This document shows positions 41,955-51,482 of a stretch of 51,641 nt of DNA, one piece after another; the first letter of the stretch is position 1, and every line of letters starts with the position of its first letter. A program made the translations under genes and the position numbers. The notes beneath the pieces are model-generated. The model searched no databases. It was given only the letters and a program-made list of their open reading frames with translations, and had not been told where the DNA came from. This DNA comes from Thermoanaerobaculia bacterium (GTDB taxonomy: Bacteria > Acidobacteriota > Thermoanaerobaculia > Gp7-AA8): positions 1 to 51,641 of the forward strand of contig JADGNY010000035.1 of NCBI GenBank assembly GCA_017883235.1. Direction: 5' to 3'.

Positions 41955-42799
41955 GTGAACGCATCCGTGATCATCACCGGCGCGTGGGAGGCCACGTAGA
42001 GCTCCTGCCCCTCGCGCGAACAGATTACGCCGGGGTACCGGACCGGTTCGCCCGCGGCGCCGGCGAGCGCGGCGGCAATCTCGGCCCGGGTGCGCCGAAT
42101 GGTGAACGGGCCGGCTGTGGAGACGGCGACGTCGATCGTGACGATGTCCGAGACCGGATCGTAGGCTCCTCCGGCGATGAGCTGGACTTCGATGTGCTGG
42201 CTGGGCGGCGCAAATGGCGCTCCCGTCTGCCGGGCGACGAGATGCTTCATCCTCGGCAGCGGCGCGTCACGGAACGTCTCACGACGCGTTACGAGCGGCG
42301 CGTCGACCGAAAGCCAGGACGGCCACGAAACGGGTGCGGAGCCACGTTCGTTCGGGTGACCGATGGCCTCATGAAGCAGCACCGCGGCCGATCCGTTCTG
42401 CCAGACGATCGGCAACGAGCGGAACGACATTGCCGGTTTCGCGTCAGCGAGCATGCGCAACAACGCCGAATCGATCGGCGCATCGGCCGGGGTCGTCACA
42501 ACCGAGACGCCGCCGATCGATATGGTCATGGTCGTCTCGACAGACTCGACGCCGTTCTCGCGAGTGGCGCGCACAACCGTCCGTACGCGCGCGTCGCCGC
42601 GCAGCGCGGCGATCGCCGGCGTAACGGCGTCGATGGCATCGTCGCAGGCTCGCACGAGGCGTGGGTCGCGGGCGTCGGTGGCATCGATCACCTGACCGTG
42701 CTGCCGCGCCTGGCCGTGCATCAATCGCGACTCCATCAGCGTGCCGCGGAGCCATAACTCGTCGCGCGAGGCAATGGCGAAGGTCGATGTGGCGGTCAA
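41951..42799 (-). CDS. Short TldD-like metalloprotease
   Basis: 282 residues. It keeps the zinc-binding helix HEAIGH (143-148) in AAVLLHEAIGHPNE, a following PRMKHLVA (TldD: PRMTN), and a C-terminal Cys near residue 260 in ICSREGQELYVASHAP, which corresponds to the third metal ligand CGK-GQ of TldD. The N-terminal domain of standard TldD (about 480 residues) is much reduced. Predicted to cleave peptides as a heterodimer with the next gene product. The TTG start at 42799 overlaps the kinase stop (TTGA). Confidence 0.72.
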   Translation of the reverse strand: MTATSTFAIASRDELWLRGTLMESRLMHGQARQHGQVIDATDARDPRLVRACDDAIDAVTPAIAALRGDARVRTVVRATRENGVESVETTMTISIGGVSVVTTPADAPIDSALLRMLADAKPAMSFRSLPIVWQNGSAAVLLHEAIGHPNERGSAPVSWPSWLSVDAPLVTRRETFRDAPLPRMKHLVARQTGAPFAPPSQHIEVQLIAGGAYDPVSDIVTIDVAVSTAGPFTIRRTRAEIAAALAGAAGEPVRYPGVICSREGQELYVASHAPVMITDAFT

Positions 42800-44850
42800 T
42801 TGAACTGGTAGTCGACCTTTTTCGACTTCGGGTCGAAGGTCACCACGAGCCTGCGGTTCACGCCGGGCTCGAAGTTCTGGGCGGTCAGCTTGCGGTGCTC
42901 GTTCACGCTGAGCGACGGGATCACCACCCAGACCTCGAGGTCGGCATTCTTGGCGGGAAACTCTTTGGTCACGTTCACCTGGCGCGGTGAACGTTTGTGG
43001 AAGAAACGGCTCTCGGTGTAGAGGTTCTCTCGCGCTACCTCATCGGCGCCTGCTCGAACGACGATGTATCCGTCAGCCACGGTGCTGTTGAACACTGTCG
43101 TCAGCGAGGCGGGACCACTCGGAGTCTGTGGCGCCGGCTGAACCGGGTGTGTGGTCGTAACCGGATGTCCCGGGGTCGAAGCAACCGTTTGCGTTGGACG
43201 CGGCTGTGTGCTCGTCCGCGCGCCGCGCTCCGCGGCTCTTTCGGACTTCACGCGCTGATCTTCCTGCTGGGCGAGCTTGAGATATTGCGCGGTGGGATCG
43301 GAGCTTGGATTCAGATGGAACGATTCCTCGAAGAGCGGGATGGCCTCGGCGAACTTTTTCTGGTTATAGAGCGCCAGCCCTTCATCGAACTTCTGCTGCG
43401 CCGTGGTGAGCACCTGCCGGCCCGCTTCATCGTGCTGCCGGATCTGCGACAGTTTCTGCATCAGGCCGAGGATCGCCGGCGAGCGCGGCGCTAGTTTCAG
43501 AAGCTGCTCGTACTGCGCGTAGGCATCGTTGACGCGGCCGTCGCGGATCAGCCGATTCCCCTCGTTACGGAGGCTTCGTTCTTTCGCGACCTTGGCCTCG
43601 GCGACCTTATCGACGGCCGGAACCGAGACTTTCTTCGCACTCATCACGATCATCAGGACGACCAGTGCGGCCAGAAGCACGCCGGCGATGGCGATGAAGA
43701 GGATCGGGTCGATGCGCTGTTTCCAGATCGGCGGCCCGGCCGGCTTCGGTGGTTTGACCGGCTTCACCGCGGAGGAAGGTACGGCAGGTTGCCGGGTTAC
43801 CGCGGGACTGGAATTCGTGTCGACCGGCTGCGGCGACTCCTGCGTCTTGCCGGGAGCATCGGCCTCCGGGAAAGGGATCTCCATCGTCGGCAGCTTGTCG
43901 TGGTCTCCGCGCGTCAGGACGGTGGCGTCGGCAAACATCGGTTCAGACGACCGGACCGGCCGCTCGCCGCGGAGTACCGCGCGCAGGGCATTGGCCATGT
44001 CTTTGCCGCGCTGATACCGCTTCGACGGATCTTTCTCCAGACATTGCGTAACGACAACCCCGAAGCCTTCGGGGATCGTCGGATTGATGTCGTGCAGCGG
44101 CGGAAACGGCTCGTGGACGATCTTGTACGAGATCGACGTCAGCGAATCGCCGCCGAACGGCTTGCGATGGGTAAGGCATTCGTAGAGGCAGATGCCGAGG
44201 GAAAAGATGTCGCTGCGGCCGTCGACCGGGGTTCCCTTGATCTGCTCGGGCGCCATGTAGTTAGGCGTGCCGAGAAACTGGCCGGTCGTCGTCAGATTGG
44301 CCACACCGGACGTGATCTTGGCGATGCCGAAGTCGGTGATCTTGGCGCGGTTGCCTTCGAGAAGAATGATGTTGGCCGGCTTTACATCGCGATGAACGAT
44401 CCCTTTTGCGTGCGCGAAATCGAGGCCCTCGGCTATCTGGGCGATGATGTCGGCGGCCTGCTCGAATGACAGCGGCCGGCCCTGCGCCAGCATCTCTTTG
44501 AGGTTCTGCCCCTCGACGTACTCCATGGCGATGAACGACATCCCCGAGGGTTCGTCCTGACCGATGTCGTGAACGGTGACGATCGACGGATGGTTGAGGA
44601 TGCCGGCCGCCTGCGCTTCGCGGACGAAGCGCGCCTGGAACTCGCGGATGTCCTCATCATCGGCATGCGCCGACGGGCGAATGGTCTTCAGTGCCACGAG
44701 CCGGCCGATGAGCGGGTCTTTCGCCAGATAGACGATTCCCATCGCTCCCTTGCCGAGCTCGCGAACGATCTCATACCGGCCGAGCTTCACCTGGTTCCGC
44801 TCTCCCCCCGCGTCAGCTCCCGATTCGATGGGAGATGCGTGAGCCGTCAA
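42796..44850 (-). CDS. Membrane-bound PknB-type Ser/Thr protein kinase
   Basis: 684 residues. Kinase domain at about 26-300: Gly-rich loop LGKGAMG, Lys55 in VALKTI, Asp155 in HRDVKPAN, DFG at 173-175, and APEQ at 200-203, all intact. A Pro-rich linker (about 335-375) leads to one transmembrane helix (383-404, ILFIAIAGVLLAALVVLMIV). The rest lies outside, with TPR-like helices (EGLALYNQKKFAEAIPLFEE) and a C-terminal beta-rich end. Start TTG 44850, with GGAGGT seven bases upstream. First gene of the operon with the TldD/TldE-like pair. Confidence 0.93.
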   Translation of the reverse strand: MTAHASPIESGADAGGERNQVKLGRYEIVRELGKGAMGIVYLAKDPLIGRLVALKTIRPSAHADDEDIREFQARFVREAQAAGILNHPSIVTVHDIGQDEPSGMSFIAMEYVEGQNLKEMLAQGRPLSFEQAADIIAQIAEGLDFAHAKGIVHRDVKPANIILLEGNRAKITDFGIAKITSGVANLTTTGQFLGTPNYMAPEQIKGTPVDGRSDIFSLGICLYECLTHRKPFGGDSLTSISYKIVHEPFPPLHDINPTIPEGFGVVVTQCLEKDPSKRYQRGKDMANALRAVLRGERPVRSSEPMFADATVLTRGDHDKLPTMEIPFPEADAPGKTQESPQPVDTNSSPAVTRQPAVPSSAVKPVKPPKPAGPPIWKQRIDPILFIAIAGVLLAALVVLMIVMSAKKVSVPAVDKVAEAKVAKERSLRNEGNRLIRDGRVNDAYAQYEQLLKLAPRSPAILGLMQKLSQIRQHDEAGRQVLTTAQQKFDEGLALYNQKKFAEAIPLFEESFHLNPSSDPTAQYLKLAQQEDQRVKSERAAERGARTSTQPRPTQTVASTPGHPVTTTHPVQPAPQTPSGPASLTTVFNSTVADGYIVVRAGADEVARENLYTESRFFHKRSPRQVNVTKEFPAKNADLEVWVVIPSLSVNEHRKLTAQNFEPGVNRRLVVTFDPKSKKVDYQFN

Positions 44851-44978
44851 TGATACCTCCCCTACGTCAGCACGCTGACGCGACTCGCTTGTTGGTTCGT
44901 GGGATTCCGTTGGGGAGCTTCATTTTAAATTATGATTCACCTCCTTTTTTGTGAAATCCCCATGCGAGGACGGTCAAC
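44851..44978. promoter_or_regulatory. Divergent intergenic region with AT-rich centre
   Basis: 128 bp between the kinase (minus) and the EF-G-like gene (plus), containing CATTTTAAATTATGATTC at about 44920-44938. It must hold the promoters of both genes; the AT-rich patch is the likely core, but no box pair can be fixed with confidence. Confidence 0.4.
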
Positions 44979-47075
44979 ATGAAGGTCTACTCGGGTTCTG
45001 AGATCCGGAATGTGGCGGTAGTGGGCCACAACGACACCGGAAAAACGTCGCTCGTTACGCAACTGCTGTTCAACGCCGGCGCCATCACGCGTCTCGGCAG
45101 GATCGACGACGGGACGACCGTCACCGACTTCGATCAGGACGAGATCGACCGCAAACACTCGATCTCCACGGCCGTGGCATTCGCCGAGTGGCAGAACACG
45201 AAAATCAATCTGATCGACACACCCGGCTTCGGCATCTTCGTGATGGAGACGCGCACGGCGATGCGCGTCGTCGACGCGGCGGCCATCGTCGTCAGCGGCG
45301 TCACCGGCGTCGAAGTCTCGACCGAGCGGGTCTGGAAGTTCGCCGAGGAGTTCGAGCTTCCGAGCATCATCGTCATCAACAAGATGGACCGCGAGCGCGC
45401 CTCGTTCACCCGCACGCTCGAGGCGCTGCAGAAGAAGTTCGGCAAGAACGTCGTCCCCATCCAGCTTCCGATCGGCGAGGAGAAAGACTTCACCGGCGTC
45501 ATCGATCTGGTGTCGATGACGGCCTGGAAGTATGCCGCCGACGGTTCAGGCAAGTATGAGAAGACCGACATCCCAGCCAACCAGAAGAGCGAAGCGGATG
45601 ACTGGCGGGCGCAACTGATCGAGAAAGTGGCCGAAGGCGATGAGACGCTGATGGAGCGCTTCTTCGATCAGGGCGGCCTCTCCCAGGAGGAGTTGCTCGA
45701 CGGCCTCAAACGCGAAGTCGGGCATCATCAGATCTTCCCGGTCGTCCTCGATTCGGCCTCCCACAACATCGGCGGGCACGCCATCCTCGATGCGATCGTG
45801 GCGCTTCTTCCGCCGGCCGACGAGAGGAAGACGATCGACGGCAAAGACAGGAAAGGGGAGACGATCACCTTCGATCGCCGCGCTGAAGCCTTTCCGTCCG
45901 CGCTCGTATTCAAGACCTTCTCCGATCCCTTCTCCGGCCGCGTCTCGCTGTTCCGCGTCTACTCCGGCACGTTCCAGTCGGACCACACGTACTGGAACAC
46001 CACAAAGGACCACGAAGAGCGCGTCGGCAAACTGCAGCTCATCCAGGGCAAGCAGCAGGTTGCGGTTCCGGAGCTGAAGGCCGGTGACATCGGCGCGGTG
46101 GCGAAGCTGAAGGACGTCCACACCGGCGACACGCTGGCCACGAATCAGCATCCCATCGTGCTCGAGCACATCCACTATCCCGAAGCGGCAATCTCGTTCG
46201 CGGTCGAGGCGAAAGCCCGCGGCGATGAAGACAAGCTCGGCGTGGCTATCGGCCGCATCATCGAGGAAGACCCCTCGATCAAGTTCGGCCGCGACGAGCA
46301 GACCAAAGAGTTCCTCATCTCCGGCCAGGGACAGCTTCACGTCGAGATCGTCGTCTCCAAGCTGAAGAAGAAGTACGGCGTCGACGTGATTCTTCATCCG
46401 CCGAAAGTGCCGTACCGCGAGACGATCACCAAGCCGGCCGACGCCCATGGGCGACACAAGAAGCAGTCCGGCGGCCACGGACAGTTTGCCGACTGCAAGA
46501 TCACGGTCGAGCCGTTGCCGCGCGGTGGCGACTTCGAGTTCGTCGACGAGATCTTTGGCGGCTCGATCCCCCGCCAGTACATCCCGGCCGTCGAGAAGGG
46601 GATTCAGGACGCGCGGAAGAAGGGCTTCCTGGCCGGCTTCCCGATGGTCGATTTCCGCGTCCGCCTCAAGGATGGGCAATACCACGACGTCGACTCCTCG
46701 GAAATGGCCTTCAAGATCGCCGGATCGCTGGCCTATCAACAGGCCATGGAACAGGCCCGGGCCACGATCCTCGAGCCGATCATGCACGTCGACATCACCG
46801 CCCCGGCCGAGTACATCGGCGACATCATGGGCGACCTGAACTCACGCCGCGGGCGCGTCGAAGGGGTCGATGCGGACGGGGACGCGCAGACCGTGAAAGC
46901 GCGCGTACCGCTCGCGGAAATGCTCACCTACGGATCGACGCTCCGCTCGATCACCCAGGGCCGCGGAAGCTTCCACATGGAGTCTTCCCACTACGAGGAA
47001 GTGCCGCGAAGCCTGCAGGAGAAGGTGATTAGCGAGGCGAAGAGGCTGCAGGCGGAGCATCAGGCGGCGCACTGA
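44979..47075 (+). CDS. Elongation factor G paralog (EF-G2 type)
   Basis: 698 residues, full EF-G length. G domain: P-loop GHNDTGKTSL (16-25) instead of the canonical GHIDAGKTT, DTPGFGIFVMETRTAMRVV, and NKMDRERASF. Domains II-V follow (FSGRVSLFRVYSGTF, SGQGQLHVEIV, GGHGQFADCKI, ILEPIMHVDITAPAEYIGDI). The altered P-loop and the isolated position, away from rpsL-rpsG-tuf, suggest a second EF-G, possibly specialised for ribosome recycling or another condition. GTP-driven translocation or recycling on the ribosome. Divergent to the kinase. Confidence 0.9.
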   Translation: MKVYSGSEIRNVAVVGHNDTGKTSLVTQLLFNAGAITRLGRIDDGTTVTDFDQDEIDRKHSISTAVAFAEWQNTKINLIDTPGFGIFVMETRTAMRVVDAAAIVVSGVTGVEVSTERVWKFAEEFELPSIIVINKMDRERASFTRTLEALQKKFGKNVVPIQLPIGEEKDFTGVIDLVSMTAWKYAADGSGKYEKTDIPANQKSEADDWRAQLIEKVAEGDETLMERFFDQGGLSQEELLDGLKREVGHHQIFPVVLDSASHNIGGHAILDAIVALLPPADERKTIDGKDRKGETITFDRRAEAFPSALVFKTFSDPFSGRVSLFRVYSGTFQSDHTYWNTTKDHEERVGKLQLIQGKQQVAVPELKAGDIGAVAKLKDVHTGDTLATNQHPIVLEHIHYPEAAISFAVEAKARGDEDKLGVAIGRIIEEDPSIKFGRDEQTKEFLISGQGQLHVEIVVSKLKKKYGVDVILHPPKVPYRETITKPADAHGRHKKQSGGHGQFADCKITVEPLPRGGDFEFVDEIFGGSIPRQYIPAVEKGIQDARKKGFLAGFPMVDFRVRLKDGQYHDVDSSEMAFKIAGSLAYQQAMEQARATILEPIMHVDITAPAEYIGDIMGDLNSRRGRVEGVDADGDAQTVKARVPLAEMLTYGSTLRSITQGRGSFHMESSHYEEVPRSLQEKVISEAKRLQAEHQAAH

Positions 47076-47092
47076 TTTGCGCTTCGCGCGTT

Positions 47093-47117
47093 GTCGGTTA
47101 TCGGTTACCGGTTGTCT
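47093..47117. repeat. Single run of GGTTGTC/GGTTATC heptamers
   Basis: GTTGTCGGTTATCGGTTACCGG shortly after the EF-G stop, related to the arms at 15672-15743 but without a complement here. Confidence 0.6.
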
Positions 47118-47228
47118 GAGGCGCTACGCAGGCAACTTTTACCGATTTTGCGGCGTCTATGATGCTGATCGTGACAAAAATCATCAGTCCGATGACTTCA
47201 GCGATGTCATCGATGTCATCCGCGATTG

Positions 47229-47476
47229 ACGATTTGTCATCGCTCGATTCGAAATCGGCATCTTTTAAGACGATTTGTCATCGCTCGATTCGAAATCGGC
47301 ATCTTTTAAGACGATTTGTCATCGTCCGATTCGAAATCGGCATTCTTTTAAGACGATTTGTCATCGTCCGATTCGAAATCGGCATTCTTCTAAGACGATT
47401 TGTCATCGTCCGATTCGAAATCGGCATCTTTTAAGACGATTCGTCATCGTCCGATTCGAAATCGGCATCTTTTGAG
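47229..47476. repeat. Six-copy 41-42 bp tandem repeat
   Basis: Copies start at 47229, 47270, 47311, 47353, 47395 and 47436. Each is ACGATTTGTCATCG, then CCGATTCGAAATCGG (a hairpin-forming palindrome; CTCGATT in the first two copies), then CATCTTTTAAG. There are no unique spacers, so it is not a CRISPR. It fills the convergent gap between EF-G and the sigma-54 activator. A partly related lead-in of ATGTCATCG units lies at 47181-47228. Frames that run through it give only repeat peptides. Confidence 0.9.
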
Positions 47477-47527
47477 ACGACGCCGTCATCTCCGATGCGG
47501 AATGCTCGACGATGCTAGGACGCCGCA

Positions 47528-50500
47528 CTACCTCGTCCGCACGAGAATCCCCAGCTCGCGGATCTGATACGCCAGCGCCTGGCGGGACATGTTCAGCGAG
47601 GCCGCGGCACGGTTCTGGTTGCCGTTGGCCTGCACGAGCGATTTCTCGATCAGCTCGCGGCGGAAGCGCGTCACGGCGTCCTGATACGAGCTGACGCCGG
47701 CGCCGGAGCGGACGGCCGCACTGCGCATCCGCTCGGGAAGATGTTCGACATCGATGGCCGCCGCTTCGCCGGCCAACGCATGCGCGGCGCGGATCGTGTT
47801 CTGCAGCTCGCGGACGTTGCCGGGCCACCGGTAGGAGAGGAACACTGACTCGGCATCAGCAGTAAGCCTCGATGGTCCGCCGCGGCTCTTCTCCCGCTCC
47901 TTTGCCAGGAAGTGCGCGGCCAGCATCGGGACGTCGGTTGGGCGGTCGCGCAGCGGCGGGAGGGCGATCTCGATTCCTCCGATGCGGTAGTAGAGATCCT
48001 CGCGGAAGTGCCCGTCTTCGACCGCCGATTCCAGCTTGCGGTTCGTGGCACTGACGATGCGGACGTCCGCGGAGCGGTTGACCGTATCGCCGACGCGGCG
48101 GAACTCCCCTTCCTGCAGAAAGCGAAGGAGCTTGGCTTGCGCGGACAGCGGCATCTCTCCGATCTCGTCGAGAAAGAGGGTTCCGCCGTCGCTGGTCTCG
48201 ATCAGACCTGCGCGATCGCGGTCGGCGCCGGTAAATGCGCCGCGCACGTGTCCGAACAGCTCGCTCTCGATCAGGTTTTCAGGCAGGGCCGCGCAGTTGA
48301 CCGGGGTGAATGTCTTACCGCGCCGCGGCGAGTGCCGGTGCACGGCGCGTGCGACCAGCTCCTTGCCGGTGCCGGACTCCCCAAGGATGCAGACCGGCAC
48401 GTCGCGGCGTGCCACGCGCGTGACCAGGGTAAAGATCTCCCGCATGGCTGGCGAGTCTCCGATCATTCCGTCGATCGACTCGCTCTTCGCGGCGGTCACG
48501 CTCTCGTTCTGTTCGATGACGCGGCGCATGCGGTGATGCTCGGCCCGCGTGCGGAAGAGCGCCGCCAGCGCATCGCGCGATTCCGGCGCCCAGGAGCTGA
48601 TCCCATCGACAAAGAGCAGCTCGCGATCGCTGCAGATGATCCAGTCTGTCCCGGCGCCGGCCGCGATGACGTCGAGCTCCGCGGCGGAGAGAGGAGGGAG
48701 CGACCCGATCTCCTGCCACTGCCCAAGGCGATTGCGTGTGGCGAAACGCCAGGAGGTGGGGACGAAATCGCGCCCGCTGAATGGAAACTCGCGGATCGCC
48801 GCATCGCACAGGAATCGCAGCTCCCCCGCCGATGCACTCGTCTCGCGCCTCGGCAGATCGATCTTCATCTCCGCGGCAAGCGATGCGGCAACGTCGGTGA
48901 GGCCGCGGCCGAGCGCATCGCGAAAACGCTTCAGTTTCTGCGAGCCGGTGGTGGCCTCGCCGAGGCCGGCGCTTCCACCATCGCGGCGGATGCGCATGGC
49001 GTCGTACCGTTTCCGCAGTTCGATATTGCCCGAGTTGCCATTCGCACGTAGCGGTGTATCGCGCCCTTCGATCCAATCGATCTCGTCGAGGATCAGCGCC
49101 GCCGCTTCGCGCATCTGCGGCGCGACGTCCGCGTCCATGATCACCTGCGCGGTACGCACGGCCTCTGCGAAGCGGCCGCGCGAGAAGTCGAGATGCGCGG
49201 AGAGAAGGTCGAGCTCACGGAGGCGCCGCTCATCACCGGTGCCTCGGAAGAAATGCCGCAGGCGCTGAAGCTGCTGCGTCGCGTGCGCCCACTGTCCGTC
49301 GTCGGCAGCGAGATAGGTGAGGATGAAGAGGATACCTCCGGCCGCACGGTCGCCCTGCGTTTCCTCCACGAGTGTCAGCGTACGCAGCGCCTCATCGCGT
49401 GCTTCCGGCCAGGAGCCGGCAGTGAAGAGGATGTAGATCCTGTCGAGCGCCGCATCGATCCGCTCGGCCACGCAACGGGCGCGATCGAGCGATTCAGCCG
49501 CGTGACGAGCCGCGGCATCGAGATCGCCGCGCGATAGTGCGAGGTAGGTAGCCAGCCGCGCCGCGAGGTAATGATCGGGCGGCGGGGCGTCGTCACCGGC
49601 GACACCGGACTCGTACGCGAGCAACGCGCGTTGATAGGCAAGCCGCGCATGATCCTCATTCGTCGAAGGCGCGCAGGCGTCCAGTGCGGCCCGCATGTCG
49701 TCATACCTGGACTCGAGATAGAAGAGATCAGCACGCAGAAGCTCGGCTTCGAACGGACGAACGGCCATCCGATTGAGCCGGGCCAGCGCCGGGCCGTAGT
49801 CACCCATGCGCCGCTCGATATGGGCGTCGATCAACGCGCGCGCGTCGCCGGTCAGAATGTGCGCGGCGCCGCGCGCATCGCGGTAGCGCCCGCCCTCGAT
49901 CAACGCGCGGGCGAGCACCTCGGCCAGCTTTGGAGTCAAGGCGTGACGCGGCAAGTCTCGCAATACCGGCAACGCCTGGGATGGCGAAGTCCGTTCCAGC
50001 AAGTCTGCCGCGCCTCGTGGATCGCCGGCATCGATCAACAGCGAAGCGGCCGCGGCGAGGTCTCCCGTCGTCTCCGTCAGCACCTCCGCGGCCACTCTGC
50101 AAAGCGTCGGCTGTGAGCTGGCTGGGATCAGACGCCTGGCCGCATCGCGCACGGCTTCCGAGGAGAAGACGAAATGGTCGTCATCGACCGTCGTAACCCC
50201 TTCGACGACGAGATCCTCCATTCCTTCCCCGAACATGAGCTTCCGGAAAAACGCCGACGCAACGTCGATGCGAACCCGCGTGCCGAGGAGTGCGATGACC
50301 GCGATGTAGGAACGGAGCGGCTCGCGCAACGAAGCGAGTACCGGCACGTGATCGCCGGTGGGAAGTTCTCCGGTATCGAGAAAGCGCGAAAAGGCCTCTG
50401 ACTCGATGAAGGCCTCGAGCCAGGCCCGGTTCTCGATCCGCGCCTCCACCTCCCGGCGTGCGCTGAGGAAGGGAGCCACGACGAAGTAGCGCGACGGCGG

Positions 50501-51403
50501 CAGATCGACCTCACCGCGGTCGGCGGCGATCCAGATACCGGCGCCGGCGGCTTCGAGCATCTCGATGACGCGGGACGAGGCCGGGTCGAACCGGTCGCGA
50601 TTGACTACGGAGAAGATCAGCCGCTGCCGCGATGCCGCCTCGACGACGCGTTCCGCGATCTCGCTCTCGCCGCGTTTGTCGAGCGGCCCGGCGATCGCGG
50701 CGAGCGCGCTGATTGCAGAGTAGCGCTGCAGTGGCGAGCCATCCGTCCCCACTTCCAGTACTTGCTCGCCTCCCAGTGAGGCCGCCGCTCGGATGACGTC
50801 GTTCGCGCCGCTCCCCCGGAAGCTCCGCGTCTTTCCGCGCAGGACTTCGTTGAGTGCCTCCGGACCGGGTGACGCGATCTCGCCCCATGCGGCGGCGCGC
50901 ATCCAGCGGAGGTCGGCCGCCGCGTCGCCGCGCAGCCGGGCCTCGATTTCCAGATAGACCGATTCCGCCCGGCCCCACGACTGACGCAGCGACTCGACCG
51001 CCGGCGCGCCGACCGACTCGGCGAACTGCTGGATGACGGTCAGCGTCGGCGGCGTCTCGTCCTCCACCGCCCGAGCTCCGACGCGCACGAGGCGGCAGTC
51101 GTTCCCCCGCTTCCGGACCACTGCCCATTCGGCCGGATCGTGCCCGGTATCGGAAAAGCCAGCGAAGTGAAGCAACGCCTGATGTGCCGCGAACTGCCCG
51201 ACCAGCGAGAGTTGGTCCCTCGCCCCGAGCTCTCCCGCGTCGCCAAGCGGCATCGCCTCGAGCGAAAACGATGGCGAACACCCGTCGAACCACGGCAGTG
51301 TCGAATGACGTAGCGTGGAGATGATGGCGCGGTCCCACCCGAATGCACCGAGGTCAATCTCGATCGCAGGCCGCGAACGACGGCCGGAGCCGCGCATGGA
51401 CAT
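47528..51403 (-). CDS. Large sigma-54-dependent activator with TPR-rich sensory region
   Basis: 1291 residues. The C-terminal AAA+ domain (about 980-1215) is canonical: Walker A GESGTGKE at 1008-1015, GAFTGA at 1055-1060, Walker B GTLFLDEIGEM. A Fis-type HTH ends the protein (NQNRAAASLNMSRQALAYQI). Residues 1 to about 450 are not recognisable; the middle (450-800) is alpha-helical with TPR-like pairs (AAASLLIDAGDPRGAADLLE, ARLATYLALSRGDLDAAARH), resembling MalT/LuxR-type regulators. It would open sigma-54 promoters on a protein or metabolite signal sensed by the N-terminal part. Start ATG 51403; a second ATG lies two codons later. Confidence 0.88.
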   Translation of the reverse strand: MSMRGSGRRSRPAIEIDLGAFGWDRAIISTLRHSTLPWFDGCSPSFSLEAMPLGDAGELGARDQLSLVGQFAAHQALLHFAGFSDTGHDPAEWAVVRKRGNDCRLVRVGARAVEDETPPTLTVIQQFAESVGAPAVESLRQSWGRAESVYLEIEARLRGDAAADLRWMRAAAWGEIASPGPEALNEVLRGKTRSFRGSGANDVIRAAASLGGEQVLEVGTDGSPLQRYSAISALAAIAGPLDKRGESEIAERVVEAASRQRLIFSVVNRDRFDPASSRVIEMLEAAGAGIWIAADRGEVDLPPSRYFVVAPFLSARREVEARIENRAWLEAFIESEAFSRFLDTGELPTGDHVPVLASLREPLRSYIAVIALLGTRVRIDVASAFFRKLMFGEGMEDLVVEGVTTVDDDHFVFSSEAVRDAARRLIPASSQPTLCRVAAEVLTETTGDLAAAASLLIDAGDPRGAADLLERTSPSQALPVLRDLPRHALTPKLAEVLARALIEGGRYRDARGAAHILTGDARALIDAHIERRMGDYGPALARLNRMAVRPFEAELLRADLFYLESRYDDMRAALDACAPSTNEDHARLAYQRALLAYESGVAGDDAPPPDHYLAARLATYLALSRGDLDAAARHAAESLDRARCVAERIDAALDRIYILFTAGSWPEARDEALRTLTLVEETQGDRAAGGILFILTYLAADDGQWAHATQQLQRLRHFFRGTGDERRLRELDLLSAHLDFSRGRFAEAVRTAQVIMDADVAPQMREAAALILDEIDWIEGRDTPLRANGNSGNIELRKRYDAMRIRRDGGSAGLGEATTGSQKLKRFRDALGRGLTDVAASLAAEMKIDLPRRETSASAGELRFLCDAAIREFPFSGRDFVPTSWRFATRNRLGQWQEIGSLPPLSAAELDVIAAGAGTDWIICSDRELLFVDGISSWAPESRDALAALFRTRAEHHRMRRVIEQNESVTAAKSESIDGMIGDSPAMREIFTLVTRVARRDVPVCILGESGTGKELVARAVHRHSPRRGKTFTPVNCAALPENLIESELFGHVRGAFTGADRDRAGLIETSDGGTLFLDEIGEMPLSAQAKLLRFLQEGEFRRVGDTVNRSADVRIVSATNRKLESAVEDGHFREDLYYRIGGIEIALPPLRDRPTDVPMLAAHFLAKEREKSRGGPSRLTADAESVFLSYRWPGNVRELQNTIRAAHALAGEAAAIDVEHLPERMRSAAVRSGAGVSSYQDAVTRFRRELIEKSLVQANGNQNRAAASLNMSRQALAYQIRELGILVRTR

Positions 51404-51482
51404 GTAATTAGGTGAGGATTGGCGGGGGGATTTCCCTACCCATGAGGATCAGGATTGGGCCTAAACAGGGTTTGGACGTTTT

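Noticed and set aside
47229-47476. CRISPR array
   Set aside because: The repeats follow each other directly with no spacers and there are no cas genes nearby.
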